The notes beneath the pieces are model-generated. The model saw nothing but the letters and a program-made list of their open reading frames with translations, made no database searches and was not told where the DNA came from. Below, in pieces: positions 1-9,156 of a stretch of DNA of 42,804 bases (position 1 is the first letter of the stretch; each line of letters opens with the position of its first letter). Location: positions 1 through 42,804 of the forward strand of contig NZ_JAILXP010000010.1 of assembly GCF_020740895.1 (NCBI RefSeq). Reading direction: 5' to 3'. The stretch comes from Streptomyces sp. UNOB3_S3 (GTDB lineage Bacteria > Actinomycetota > Actinomycetes > Streptomycetales > Streptomycetaceae). Both the position numbers and the translations under genes were made by a program.

Positions 1-33
1 CCCACCCGATTACCCGGAACGGAGCATCCGTAC

Positions 34-3000
34 GTGCACGCCAGAGGCCATGGACGCGACCACGCGGACCGCGCGGAGGCCGGTGGCCTCCTGCGGGCGT
101 TACGGCTCGAACGTGGTGTGTCGCTGGCCGAGCTGGCCCGCCTGGCGTTCTACAGCAAGGGGTATCTGAGCAAGGTCGAGAACGGCGAGAAGCCCCTCAC
201 CCCGGAACTCGCGCGGGCCTGCGATCAGGCGCTGGACACCGGCGGGCGGCTCGGCGGGCTGCTCGCCGCCGGCCGGGCGCCCGGCCGTCCCCGGAGCGAG
301 GACACCTGTCCGTACCAGGGGCTGTCCTCCTTCGGCCCCGAGTCCGCCCGCTGGTTCTTCGGGCGCGACGAGGCCACGGCCGATGTCGTCGCGCAGCTGA
401 CGGAGCGGCTCCGGCGGCCGGGGCCGCTGATGGTCGTGGCTCCCTCCGGAGCGGGAAAGTCCTCTCTGCTGCGGGCGGGGCTGCTGCCCGCGCTGGCGGG
501 CGGCGTGCTGCCGGTGGAGGATTCGCGGGCCTGGCCGGTGGCGCTGCTCACCCCGGGCGAACAGCCCGTCGAGGAGCTCCTGGACCAGGTGGCGCGGGTG
601 ACCGGGGGCTCGCGGCGACTGCTCGGCAAGGCCCTGCGCGAAGGGCCCGGCACCTTCGCCGAGGCGGTGCGTGCCGCCATGGTCTCCGCACGGCCGAACG
701 CCTTGGTGCTGCTGGTGGACCAGTTCGAGGAAACGTTCACCCTCTGCCACGACGAGGACGGGCGCGGCACGTTCGTGGCGGCGCTGCTCGCCCTCGCCGG
801 AGGGCGGGAGCAGACCGGGGAGGGCCTGCCGACGGCCCTGGTCGTCCTGGGCGTCCGCGCGGATTTCTACGACCGCTGTCTGGCCTACCCCGGGCTGGCC
901 GCCTCCCTGCGGCACGGGCACGCCACCGTGGGGCCGATGAACGACGCTCAGTTGCGCGACGCCATCACGGGCCCGGCGGGCGAGGCCGGCCTGGAGGTGG
1001 AGGCGGGGCTGGTCGAGGTCATGCTGCGGGACGTCGGCCTCACCCCGGGGACCTCCCCGGAGGCCGCGCCGCCGGGCGCCGGGGTGCTCCCCCTGCTGTC
1101 CCACGCCCTGCTGGGCACCTGGCAGTGCCGCGAGAACGCCACCCTGACGGTCGCCGGTTACCAGCGGACCGGCGGTATATCGGGGGCCGTGGCGGCCACC
1201 GCGGAACGCGCGTACGGCTCGCTGCCGCCGGGGCAGCGGCCGGTGGCCCGGGACATCCTGCTCCGGCTGGTCCACGTCGGGGAGGACAAGGAGACCGGCC
1301 GCCGCGTCCGGCGGGCGAGCCTGCTGGAGGGTGGCGCCCCCGAACGGGAGGCGGCCGAGGCCGTCCTCGAGGCGTTCACCCGGGCCCGGCTGGTGACGGT
1401 GGACGCCGAGCACGTGGAGCCGGCCCACGAGGTGCTGCTGCGGGTGTGGCCGCGCATGCGCCGGTGGCTCGACGACGACCGTGCCGGTCTGCGCGCCCGT
1501 CAGCTCCTCATGGAGACGGCCGCCGAATGGGAGCGGGAGGACCGCGACACGAGCCTGTTGTACCGGGGGAACCGGCTGGCCTCAGTGCGCGAGTGGCTCG
1601 CGGACACGCGGCACACCGCCGCGCTCGGCCCCCTGGCGCGGGCGTTCCTCGAGGCGAGCACCGGTCTCGAGGCCGCCGAGCGGCAGGCGGAACGGCGCCG
1701 GGTGCGACGGCTGCGGCAACTCGCCGTGGGCCTCGCGACCTTGCTGGTCCTCTCCCTGATCGCCGGCGGGATCGCCGTCCAGCAGAGCCGCACCGCCCGC
1801 CAGCAGCGGCACATCGCCGCCTCCCGCGAACTGGCCGCCCGTGCGGACGTCGTGGCCGCCGAGCGTCCCGAGGCCGCCATGCTGCTCGCCCTCGGCGGCT
1901 ACCGCCGGGCCCCGTCCGCGGAAGCGCGCGGCAGCCTGCTCAGCGCGTACGCCCAGTACGGCGCCCGCGAGTTCACCGGGCACACGGGGCGCGCGAGTGC
2001 CGTGGCCTTCAGCCCCGACGGCCGCACGCTGGCCACGGCGAGCGGGGACCACAGTGTGAAGCTGTGGGACGCCTCGACGCGTGAGGTGCTGGCCACGCTG
2101 TCGGGGCACACCGACCACGTCGAAGGGCTGGCGTTCGCTCCCGACGGCCGCACGCTGGCCACCGCGAGCTTCGACGGCAGTGTCAAGCTCTGGGACGTGG
2201 CCGCGCGCCGCCCGGTCGCCACCTTGCTCGGCCATCGCGGCGAGGCCGGCCCGGTGGCGTTCTCACCCGACGGCCGCACGCTCGCCACGGCCGGGGCCGA
2301 CCGGACGGTCCGGCTGTGGGACGTGGCCGGACGCCGGCAACTCGCCGCGCTCACCGGCCACACGGACACCGTTTTCGCGCTGGCGTTCTCGCCCGACGGC
2401 CGTACCGTGGCATCGGCCGGTGCCGACCGTACGGCACGCCTGTGGGACGTGGCCACGCGGCGGACCCGCGCCGTGCTGACCGGGCACACCGACATGCTCA
2501 TGGGCCTCGCCTTCGCACCCGACGGCCGCACCCTGGCCACCGCCGGCTACGACAACTCCGTACGTCTGTGGGACGTGGCCACCCGCCGGCAGACCGCCGT
2601 GCTCTCCGGGCTCACCAAGGCCGCCTCCGGGGTGGCGTTCTCGCCCGACGGGCGCACGCTGGCCACGACCGGCTACGACCGCACGGTCCGGCTGTGGGAC
2701 GTCACCGACATGACGCACCCCCGGCAGACCGCCGCCCTCGACACCGGTGCGGGCGACGACGTCGGCACGGCCGTGGCGTTCTCCCCCGACGGCCGTACGC
2801 TCGCGGGCACCAACAGCGGCGTCGCCTTCGCCGATCTGTGGGACGTCTCCACCCATGAGCGGATCGGCACCCTGTCCGGAGCGCCCGTCCCCGGCACGGT
2901 GACGCGTTTCAGTCCCGACGGCCGCACGCTGGCCACGGCCGACGCCGACGGCCGCGTCCGGCTGCGGGACGCGCGCTCCCTGCGGACCACGGCCACCCTC

Positions 3001-3825
3001 ACCGTGGGAACGGCGGCCGTGCGGGGCCTGGCGTTCGCGCCGGACGGCCGTCGGCTGGCCACCGCCGACGACGCGGGAGCCGTACGCCTTTGGGACCTCG
3101 CCACCGGCCGGCCGACCGCCACCCTCACCGGGCACACCGACGCCGTGCAGGCGGTGGCCTACTCCCCCGACGGCCGTACGCTCGCCACCGCCGGCGCCGA
3201 CGCCACCGCACGGCTGTGGGACGTGGCCACGCACCGGCAGATCGCCGTCCTCACCGGACACACCCGCCTCGTGGCCGATGTGGCGTTCAGTCCCGACGGC
3301 CGCACCCTGGCGACCGCGAGCCATGACGACACCGCGCGGCTCTGGGACACCGGCACCCACCGGGCACGGGCGACGCTCACCGGCCACACCTCCGCGGTCG
3401 GGGCCGTCGCCTTCTCGCCCGACGGCCGCACGCTGGCCACGGCGAGCAAGGACCGGACGGCACGGCTGTGGGACCTCGCCACCCACCGGCAGACCGGCAC
3501 GCTCACCGGACACACCAACGGCGTCAACGGGGCGGCCTTCGCGCCGGACGGCCGTACGCTCGCCACCACCGGCGCCGACCGTACGATCCGGCTGTGGGAC
3601 GTCGCCGCGCAACGGCCGGCAACCCTCCTGACCGCACGTACGTCCGAGAGTTCTCCTGCTTTCTCCCCCGACGGCCGCACGCTGGCGACCGCGAGCGCCG
3701 AGAACACCACGCGGTTGTGGTCCCTCGACCCCGACGAGGTGGCCGATCGCGTCTGCGGGCTCGACGACGGCCACCGCTGGTCACAACTGATCCCGGAGCT
3801 TCCCCGGCCGCGTCCTTGCGGGTGA
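34..3825 (+). CDS. HTH / nSTAND ATPase / transmembrane / WD40-repeat protein
   Basis: A predicted signal-transducing STAND NTPase of 1263 aa. Residues ~17-70 form an XRE-like helix-turn-helix (YSKGYLSKVENGEKPLTPE). Residue ~93 begins a block typical of nSTAND1 proteins (CPYQGLSSFGPESARWFFGR). Walker A is APSGAGKSS (residues 136-144) and Walker B is LLVDQFEE, with Asp at ~229. A hydrophobic segment at ~562-583 is a probable membrane anchor. From ~647 there are fourteen WD40 repeats of about 42 aa, each with PDGRTLATA and LWD cores, enough for two seven-bladed propellers. The C-terminus ends in a short Cys-containing tail seen in similar Streptomyces proteins. The GTG start at 34 has GGAG about 9 nt upstream. 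The ligand and output are unknown. HTH-STAND-WD40 proteins are common in Streptomyces and are thought to be sensors; a specific role here would be inference. Confidence 0.9.
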   Translation: MHARGHGRDHADRAEAGGLLRALRLERGVSLAELARLAFYSKGYLSKVENGEKPLTPELARACDQALDTGGRLGGLLAAGRAPGRPRSEDTCPYQGLSSFGPESARWFFGRDEATADVVAQLTERLRRPGPLMVVAPSGAGKSSLLRAGLLPALAGGVLPVEDSRAWPVALLTPGEQPVEELLDQVARVTGGSRRLLGKALREGPGTFAEAVRAAMVSARPNALVLLVDQFEETFTLCHDEDGRGTFVAALLALAGGREQTGEGLPTALVVLGVRADFYDRCLAYPGLAASLRHGHATVGPMNDAQLRDAITGPAGEAGLEVEAGLVEVMLRDVGLTPGTSPEAAPPGAGVLPLLSHALLGTWQCRENATLTVAGYQRTGGISGAVAATAERAYGSLPPGQRPVARDILLRLVHVGEDKETGRRVRRASLLEGGAPEREAAEAVLEAFTRARLVTVDAEHVEPAHEVLLRVWPRMRRWLDDDRAGLRARQLLMETAAEWEREDRDTSLLYRGNRLASVREWLADTRHTAALGPLARAFLEASTGLEAAERQAERRRVRRLRQLAVGLATLLVLSLIAGGIAVQQSRTARQQRHIAASRELAARADVVAAERPEAAMLLALGGYRRAPSAEARGSLLSAYAQYGAREFTGHTGRASAVAFSPDGRTLATASGDHSVKLWDASTREVLATLSGHTDHVEGLAFAPDGRTLATASFDGSVKLWDVAARRPVATLLGHRGEAGPVAFSPDGRTLATAGADRTVRLWDVAGRRQLAALTGHTDTVFALAFSPDGRTVASAGADRTARLWDVATRRTRAVLTGHTDMLMGLAFAPDGRTLATAGYDNSVRLWDVATRRQTAVLSGLTKAASGVAFSPDGRTLATTGYDRTVRLWDVTDMTHPRQTAALDTGAGDDVGTAVAFSPDGRTLAGTNSGVAFADLWDVSTHERIGTLSGAPVPGTVTRFSPDGRTLATADADGRVRLRDARSLRTTATLTVGTAAVRGLAFAPDGRRLATADDAGAVRLWDLATGRPTATLTGHTDAVQAVAYSPDGRTLATAGADATARLWDVATHRQIAVLTGHTRLVADVAFSPDGRTLATASHDDTARLWDTGTHRARATLTGHTSAVGAVAFSPDGRTLATASKDRTARLWDLATHRQTGTLTGHTNGVNGAAFAPDGRTLATTGADRTIRLWDVAAQRPATLLTARTSESSPAFSPDGRTLATASAENTTRLWSLDPDEVADRVCGLDDGHRWSQLIPELPRPRPCG
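1972..3720 (+). repeat. 126-bp tandem coding repeats (WD40 blades)
   Basis: Fourteen consecutive units of about 126 bp, each encoding one WD40 blade. Blades 2-5 and 10-13 are nearly uniform in framework (GHT...AFSPDGRTLATA...LWDVAT). Blades 7 and 8 are the most divergent and lack the GH dipeptide. The DNA itself is repetitive, so copy number could change by recombination. Confidence 0.85.
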
Positions 3826-3947
3826 CGACCGGTCCGCCGGAGTGTCCGGAACACCACGCCCACCATCCGACGCATCCTTGACTCCCCCACCCGCCCGAGC
3901 GAGCCTCGGCGCTGAGACACCGGTGTCGCCTGAGGGGTCGTGGTCGC

Positions 3948-6278
3948 ATGAGGGGTCGCAGAAGAGTGACGGTGGCGCTCGCCGTGGCGGCATCGCTGGT
4001 CGCCGTCAGCCCCCCGACGGCGACGGCGACCGCCCCCGACGGCGACCTCACCAGCCTCGTCAACCCCTTCATCGGCACCGAGAACGAAGGCAACACCTTT
4101 CCCGGCGCCGCCGTGCCCTTCGGCATGGTGCAGCTCTCCCCCGACACCGGTCACAGCACCGGCTACGACTACAAGGACCACCACATCCGCGGCTTCAGCA
4201 CCGTCCACCTCTCCGGGGTGGGCTGCCGCATCGGCGGTGACCTCCCCGTGCTGCCGACCACGGGCGAGATCACCCAGACCGACAACGCCCGCTACGCCGC
4301 CGAGTTCAGCCACAAGAACGAAACGGCCCGCCCCGGCTACTACCGGGTCCGCCTGGGCTCCTACGGCGGGATCACCGCCGAGCTGACGGCCACCACCCGC
4401 ACGGGCCGGCAGCGCTACACCTTCCCGGCCACCGAAAAGGCGAACGTCCTGTTCAACGCGGGCCAGTCGCTCCACCGGGCGGTCTCCAGCTCCGTCCAGA
4501 TCGTCGACAACCGCACCGTGCGCACCACCATCACCGGCCGCGGCTTCTGCCAGGACACCCGCCCGTACACCCTCCACACCCTCACCCGCTTCGACCGCCC
4601 CTTCCGCGCCTACGGCACCTGGAAGGACGACCAGGTCACCAAGAACTCACGCTCCTCGTCCGCCGCCACCGGCCGCAACGGCGCGTGGGTGCGCTTCGAC
4701 ACCACCGACGAGCGGGAGGTGGAGGCCACCACGGCGATCAGCTACGTCGACGCGGCGGGCGCGGAGCGCAATCTGCGCGCGGAGGAGGACGACTTCGACC
4801 GTACGGCGGACGCGGCGCAGGAGGCGTGGGAGAAGCGGCTGCGGGACGTGGAGGTCCAGGGCGGCGGCCCGACGCTGCGGCGGACCTTCTACTCCTCCCT
4901 CTACCGCTCCTTCCTCTCCCCCAACGTCGGCAGCGACACCGACGGCCGCTACACCGGCTGGGACCAGCGGATCCACCGCACCCGCGGCTTCACGTACTAC
5001 CAGAACTGGTCGCTGTGGGACACATACCGCACCCAGGCCCAGCTCCTCGCCCTGCTCGCCCCGCGCGAGGCGCGGGACATGGCCCTGTCGGTGCTGCGCG
5101 TGGACGCCGAGGGCGGCTGGCTGCCGAAGTGGGGCTACGGGACGGTCGAGACGAACATCATGACCGGTGACCCGGTGACGCCGTACCTCACCAACGCCTT
5201 CCACCACGGGCTGCTGTCGGGCCATGAGGAGGAGGCGTACCGCGTGCTCAGGAGAAACGCGGACGGGGTGCCTCCGGCGGGGAACCCGGGAGTCGGCCGG
5301 GAGGGCAACGTCCAGTATCTGCGGAACGGGTTCGTCCCGTACCTGCCGGACCGGCCCCGGGCCAAACCGGGGGACTCGGACTTCCACGAGGGCGCGTCGG
5401 CGACGCTGGAGTACGCGCTGGCCGACGGGGCGCTGGCGAGGATGGCCCGGGCGCTGGGCCACCGCGAGGACGCGCGGCGCTACACGGCCCGCTCCCGCAA
5501 CTACCGCACGCTCTTCGACAGGAGCACCGGCTTCTTCCGGCCGCGCGGGGCCGACGGGGCGTTCACGGGGTCCGCCGACCCGGCGAAGAGCCCGGGCTTC
5601 CACGAGGGCACGGCCTGGCAGTACCAGTGGCTGGTGCCGCAGGACCTGCCGGGGCTGGTGGAGCTGATCGGCGGGAAGGACCAGGCGGACCGGCGGCTGG
5701 ACGCCTTCTTCGCCTACGACAAGCTGCTGGCCGACCCGGCGCGCACCGCCCGCGAGGTGTGGGTCAACGGCCCGTACGACTACTACAACGCCGACAAGTA
5801 CAACCCGCAGAACGAGCCGGACCTCATCGCGCCGTACACCTACCTCTCCACCGGGCGGCCGTGGAAGACGACCGACGTGGTGCACGCCGCGCTGACGCTC
5901 TTCACGGACACCCCGGACGGGATGACGGGCAATGACGACCTGGGGACGATGTCGGCGTGGATGGTGCTGTCGGCCATCGGGGTGTACCCGGTGCAGCCGG
6001 GGGCGGACGTGTGGGGGCTGAGCACCCCGGTGTTCGAGCGGGTGGACCTGCGGCTGGACCGGCGCTGGTATCCGCGGGGACGGTTCACGGTGAGCGCGCC
6101 GGGCACCTCGCGCACGGACCGGTATGTGCGGTCGGTGCGGCTGGACGGGGAGGCGTACGACCGGACGTATGTGACGACGCAGGCGATCCGGGAGGGCGAG
6201 CGGCTGGACTTCCGGGTCGGGCCGCGACCGGGTGACTGGGGCACGGGCGCCTCGGCGGTGCCGCCCGCCATCGGCTGA
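3948..6278 (+). CDS. Secreted GH92 family alpha-mannosidase
   Basis: A 776-aa glycoside hydrolase of family 92, exo-acting alpha-mannosidases that are calcium dependent and inverting. Residues 1-~29 are a signal peptide: basic RGRRR, a hydrophobic core, then TATA. The mature enzyme starts with the family hallmark VNPFIGTENEGNTFPGAAVP and has GFSTVHLSGVGC, FHEGTAWQYQW (the Glu corresponds to the family's general acid) and GNDDLGTMSAWMVLSAIGVY (family Asp pair region). The length is normal. ATG 3948 has TGAGGGG about 10 nt upstream; a GTG at 3969 is a possible alternative but would shorten the signal peptide. It stands alone, so its substrate (fungal or yeast mannan, or host N-glycan) cannot be told from context. 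Confidence 0.93.
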   Translation: MRGRRRVTVALAVAASLVAVSPPTATATAPDGDLTSLVNPFIGTENEGNTFPGAAVPFGMVQLSPDTGHSTGYDYKDHHIRGFSTVHLSGVGCRIGGDLPVLPTTGEITQTDNARYAAEFSHKNETARPGYYRVRLGSYGGITAELTATTRTGRQRYTFPATEKANVLFNAGQSLHRAVSSSVQIVDNRTVRTTITGRGFCQDTRPYTLHTLTRFDRPFRAYGTWKDDQVTKNSRSSSAATGRNGAWVRFDTTDEREVEATTAISYVDAAGAERNLRAEEDDFDRTADAAQEAWEKRLRDVEVQGGGPTLRRTFYSSLYRSFLSPNVGSDTDGRYTGWDQRIHRTRGFTYYQNWSLWDTYRTQAQLLALLAPREARDMALSVLRVDAEGGWLPKWGYGTVETNIMTGDPVTPYLTNAFHHGLLSGHEEEAYRVLRRNADGVPPAGNPGVGREGNVQYLRNGFVPYLPDRPRAKPGDSDFHEGASATLEYALADGALARMARALGHREDARRYTARSRNYRTLFDRSTGFFRPRGADGAFTGSADPAKSPGFHEGTAWQYQWLVPQDLPGLVELIGGKDQADRRLDAFFAYDKLLADPARTAREVWVNGPYDYYNADKYNPQNEPDLIAPYTYLSTGRPWKTTDVVHAALTLFTDTPDGMTGNDDLGTMSAWMVLSAIGVYPVQPGADVWGLSTPVFERVDLRLDRRWYPRGRFTVSAPGTSRTDRYVRSVRLDGEAYDRTYVTTQAIREGERLDFRVGPRPGDWGTGASAVPPAIG

Positions 6279-6390
6279 TCCCCGGGGCCGGTGCGGGGCG
6301 GCGGCTTCCGTCGGCGCCCGCGCTCGGCCATGATGACGGCGATTCGCCCGAGGGCGAGCCGCCCCCGGGCCGACGAGAGGACGAGGTGCT

Positions 6391-7833
6391 ATGGCCGGGC
6401 TCGGGATGGGGCGTGGTGTGCTGCGCCGCAAGCCGATCGAGACGATCGAGGAGGCTGAAGAGGCGGAGGCGCACGGCGAGCGGCTGTCCCGCAGTCTGGG
6501 GCTGTGGCAGCTGACCGCGATCGGCGTCGGCGGCATCATCGGCGCGGGCATCTTCAGCCTGGCGGGCACCATCGCCAACGGGGTGGCGGGCCCGGCCGTG
6601 CTGGTCTCCTTCCTGATCGCGGGCGTCGCGAGCGCGGCGGCGGCGTTCTCGTACGCGGAGTTCGCGGGGCTCATCCCCCGGGCGGGCTCGGCGTACACGT
6701 ACGGCTACGCGGTCCTGGGCGAGCTGGGCGGCTGGTTCATCGGCTGGGACCTGCTGCTGGAGTACACGGCGATCGTGGCGGTCGTGGCCATCGGCATCTC
6801 GGGGTACATCAACTTCCTGCTCGGGGAGACGAACGCCCATTTGCCCTCCTGGATGCTGGGGGCGCCGGGGACGGGGCACGGGCACCGGGTGGACCTGTTC
6901 GCGATGGTGCTGTGCCTGCTGATCGCCTATCTGCTGACCATGGGCATCAAGAACGCGGCCCGGTTCGAGACCGTGGTGGTGGGACTGAAGATCCTCGTGG
7001 TGCTGCTGGTGGTCGTCGTGGGGTTCTTCCACGTCAAGAGCGCCAACTACCACCCCTTCTTCCCGTTCGGGCTGAGCGGCGCGTTCACGGGCGCGGCCAC
7101 GGTGTTCTTCGCGGTATTCGGCTATGACGCGATGTCCACGGCGGCCGAGGAGTCCAAGGACGCGCAGCGCCACATGCCGAAGGCGATCATGTACTCGCTG
7201 GCGATCTCGATGGTGCTGTACGTGCTGGCCTGCCTGGTGCTGACGGGCATGCAGAACTACAAGGACATCGACAAGGCGAGCGGTTTCTCCACGGCCTTCA
7301 AGTCGGTGGGGCTGGAGGGGATCGCGGATGTGATCGCGGTGGGCGCGATCATCGGCATCCTCACGGTGATGTTCACGTTCATGCTGGGAGTCACCCGTGT
7401 CTGGTTCGCGATGAGCCGGGACGGGCTGCTGCCGAAGTGGTTCGCGCACACCCACCCGACGCGGCACGTGCCGACGCGGGTGACGTGGATCGTGGGCATC
7501 GCCTCGGCGCTGATCGCGGGGCTGGTCCCGATCGGCGAGGCGGCGGAGCTCACCAACATCGGCATCCTGCTGGCCTTCGCGGTGGTGTGCACGGCGGTGA
7601 TCGTGCTCCGCTACAAGCGGCCGGACCTGCCGCGCTCCTTCCGCTGCCCGGGGATGCCGGTGGTGCCGGCGGTCGGGGTGGCGGCGTCGATCTGGCTGAT
7701 CACCTATCTGGCGTGGCAGACGTGGGTGCGGTTCGCGGTGTGGTTCGTGATCGGGCTGGCGGTGTACTTCACGTACTCGTACCGGCACTCGGAGCTGGCG
7801 CACGCGGACGCGCGGGGGATTCCGCAGGACTAG
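6391..7833 (+). CDS. APC-family cationic amino acid permease
   Basis: A 480-aa cytoplasmic-membrane permease of the amino acid-polyamine-organocation superfamily, closest in pattern to the CAT/YfnA group. The N-terminus carries the soluble lead typical of that group (LRRKPIETIEEAEEAEAHGE). TM1 follows with GVGGIIGAGIFSLAG, the unwound substrate-binding motif, and the consensus SYAEFAGLIPRAGSAYTYGY covers TM2-3. About 12 TM helices are visible. A GAGGACGAG ribosome-binding region precedes ATG 6391. The stop codon TAG shares a CTAG tetranucleotide with the stop of the convergent MFS gene, so the two genes overlap by 4 bp with no room for a separate terminator. The exact substrate is not determinable. 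Confidence 0.9.
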   Translation: MAGLGMGRGVLRRKPIETIEEAEEAEAHGERLSRSLGLWQLTAIGVGGIIGAGIFSLAGTIANGVAGPAVLVSFLIAGVASAAAAFSYAEFAGLIPRAGSAYTYGYAVLGELGGWFIGWDLLLEYTAIVAVVAIGISGYINFLLGETNAHLPSWMLGAPGTGHGHRVDLFAMVLCLLIAYLLTMGIKNAARFETVVVGLKILVVLLVVVVGFFHVKSANYHPFFPFGLSGAFTGAATVFFAVFGYDAMSTAAEESKDAQRHMPKAIMYSLAISMVLYVLACLVLTGMQNYKDIDKASGFSTAFKSVGLEGIADVIAVGAIIGILTVMFTFMLGVTRVWFAMSRDGLLPKWFAHTHPTRHVPTRVTWIVGIASALIAGLVPIGEAAELTNIGILLAFAVVCTAVIVLRYKRPDLPRSFRCPGMPVVPAVGVAASIWLITYLAWQTWVRFAVWFVIGLAVYFTYSYRHSELAHADARGIPQD

Positions 7834-9059
7834 CGGGATTCGGCGGGACCGACCGGGGCGGGGGCGCCGCCACGCCGGCCGCCCGGGCCCGACAGGCCGA
7901 CCGCCCCCGTGAGCAGGGCCACCACCGTGCCGGCCGTGAGGAACGCGCCCGCCGGCGAGGCGTCGACGAGCGGCGGGAGAAGGAGTATCGCGACCACGGT
8001 GCCCGCACGCGTGGCGGTGTGCTCGACGGCCATCAGCCGCAGCCGTTCCGCCGGAGGGTACATCCCCAGGCGCGCCCGCATCGTGACGGTCCCCACGGGC
8101 ACCGCCAGGCCCGACAGCAGGCACAGCGCCCCCAGCGCCGGATCGGAACCCGCCACCGCCATGGAGGCGGTCGCCAGGCCGTCGACCGCCCAGGCGGCGC
8201 AGCAGACGGCGAGCCAGGCGCGCGGCCGCAGGCCGCCGGCGACCGGGTTGCCGATGAGCGTGCCGATCCCGGAGACCGCGGTGATCAGCCCGTACGCGCC
8301 CGCGCGGGTGTCGTGGCCGTGGGCGAGCAGCGCGGGCAGCCCGATCGTCGTCGCGGCGACGCACAGCGGCACGGCGCCGTGCACTCCGATGGCCAGGCCG
8401 ATGTCGGGCCGCTCCCGCACCAGCGCCGTGACGCGCACGGCGGGGACACGTGCGGCGGAGGCGGCCCGGGTCGGTGGCGGCAGGCGCCGGGCCATGCCGC
8501 CCAGGGCCGCCGCGGAGACGGCGAACGCGGCGCCCACGCACGTGAAGAGCTCGCTCTTGGAGATCACCAGCAGCAGCGCGCCCGCGCAGGCGTGCCCGGT
8601 GATGCGGGCCACCCGGCTGGTGAGGTCGAACAGCCCGGTGAGGGACTGGACCTGCCCGGCGTGCCCGAGACCGGGCACCAGCGCCTCGAAGTTCGGGTCG
8701 AAGAGCGCCCCGAGCACACCGAGGGCGCACACGCCGCCCAGCACGACGGCCGTGCCCCGGGCGTCGGGAGACCAGGCGAACGGCAGGGCCACGGCGACGC
8801 CCGCGCGCAGGGCGTCGACCGCGCACAGCGCTCCGTAGGAGGAGAAGCGGGCGACGACGCGCCGGCCGAGGACGCCGAGGACGACGTAGGGCAGCGACTC
8901 CAGGAGGGCCACGAGCCCGGTGAGCGAGGCCGATCCGGTGCCCGCCCACACGCTCCACATCACCGCCATCGCGTACAGCCGGTCCCCCAGCGCGGACAGG
9001 CTGCGCGCCAGCCACAGGACCATCACGGGACGCTGCCGCAAGAGCCGCGCGTACTCCAT
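7830..9059 (-). CDS. Major facilitator superfamily transporter
   Basis: A 409-aa MFS-type membrane protein with about 12 hydrophobic helices in two halves. The N-terminal pattern is RSLSALGDRLYAMAVMWSVW, then LVALLESLPYVVLGVLGRRV. This resembles the MFS_3/enterobactin-exporter-like group, in which helix 1 contains an N/D-x-hydrophobic pattern followed by a loop between TM2 and TM3. It is probably an exporter of a small molecule, but the substrate is unknown. ATG 9059 is the first in-frame start, with a weak GAGGG just upstream. It converges with the amino-acid permease. The palindrome at 9136-9145 lies upstream and could be its operator. Confidence 0.85.
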   Translation of the reverse strand: MEYARLLRQRPVMVLWLARSLSALGDRLYAMAVMWSVWAGTGSASLTGLVALLESLPYVVLGVLGRRVVARFSSYGALCAVDALRAGVAVALPFAWSPDARGTAVVLGGVCALGVLGALFDPNFEALVPGLGHAGQVQSLTGLFDLTSRVARITGHACAGALLLVISKSELFTCVGAAFAVSAAALGGMARRLPPPTRAASAARVPAVRVTALVRERPDIGLAIGVHGAVPLCVAATTIGLPALLAHGHDTRAGAYGLITAVSGIGTLIGNPVAGGLRPRAWLAVCCAAWAVDGLATASMAVAGSDPALGALCLLSGLAVPVGTVTMRARLGMYPPAERLRLMAVEHTATRAGTVVAILLLPPLVDASPAGAFLTAGTVVALLTGAVGLSGPGGRRGGAPAPVGPAESR

Positions 9060-9135
9060 GCGCCCTCACAGTAGGAGGCGGGCGGAGGAACACGGCCGCC
9101 CTCTCGTGACAGACCACTCGATCACAGGAGAAGTC

Positions 9136-9145
9136 ATCACATGTG
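9136..9145. promoter_or_regulatory. Candidate operator palindrome upstream of the MFS gene
   Basis: A perfect 10-bp palindrome, TCACATGTGA, in the 97-nt gap between the MFS gene start (9059) and the glycosylase stop (9157). Read on the minus strand, the hexamer TGTGAT occurs here and again 15 nt downstream. This fits a dimeric repressor site in the MFS promoter, but no regulator is encoded next to it. Confidence 0.3.
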
Positions 9146-9156
9146 AAAGGAGGGTG

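Noticed and set aside
1972..3720. Regular repeats resembling a CRISPR-like array
   Set aside because: The period is 126 bp, in frame, and encodes WD40 blades.
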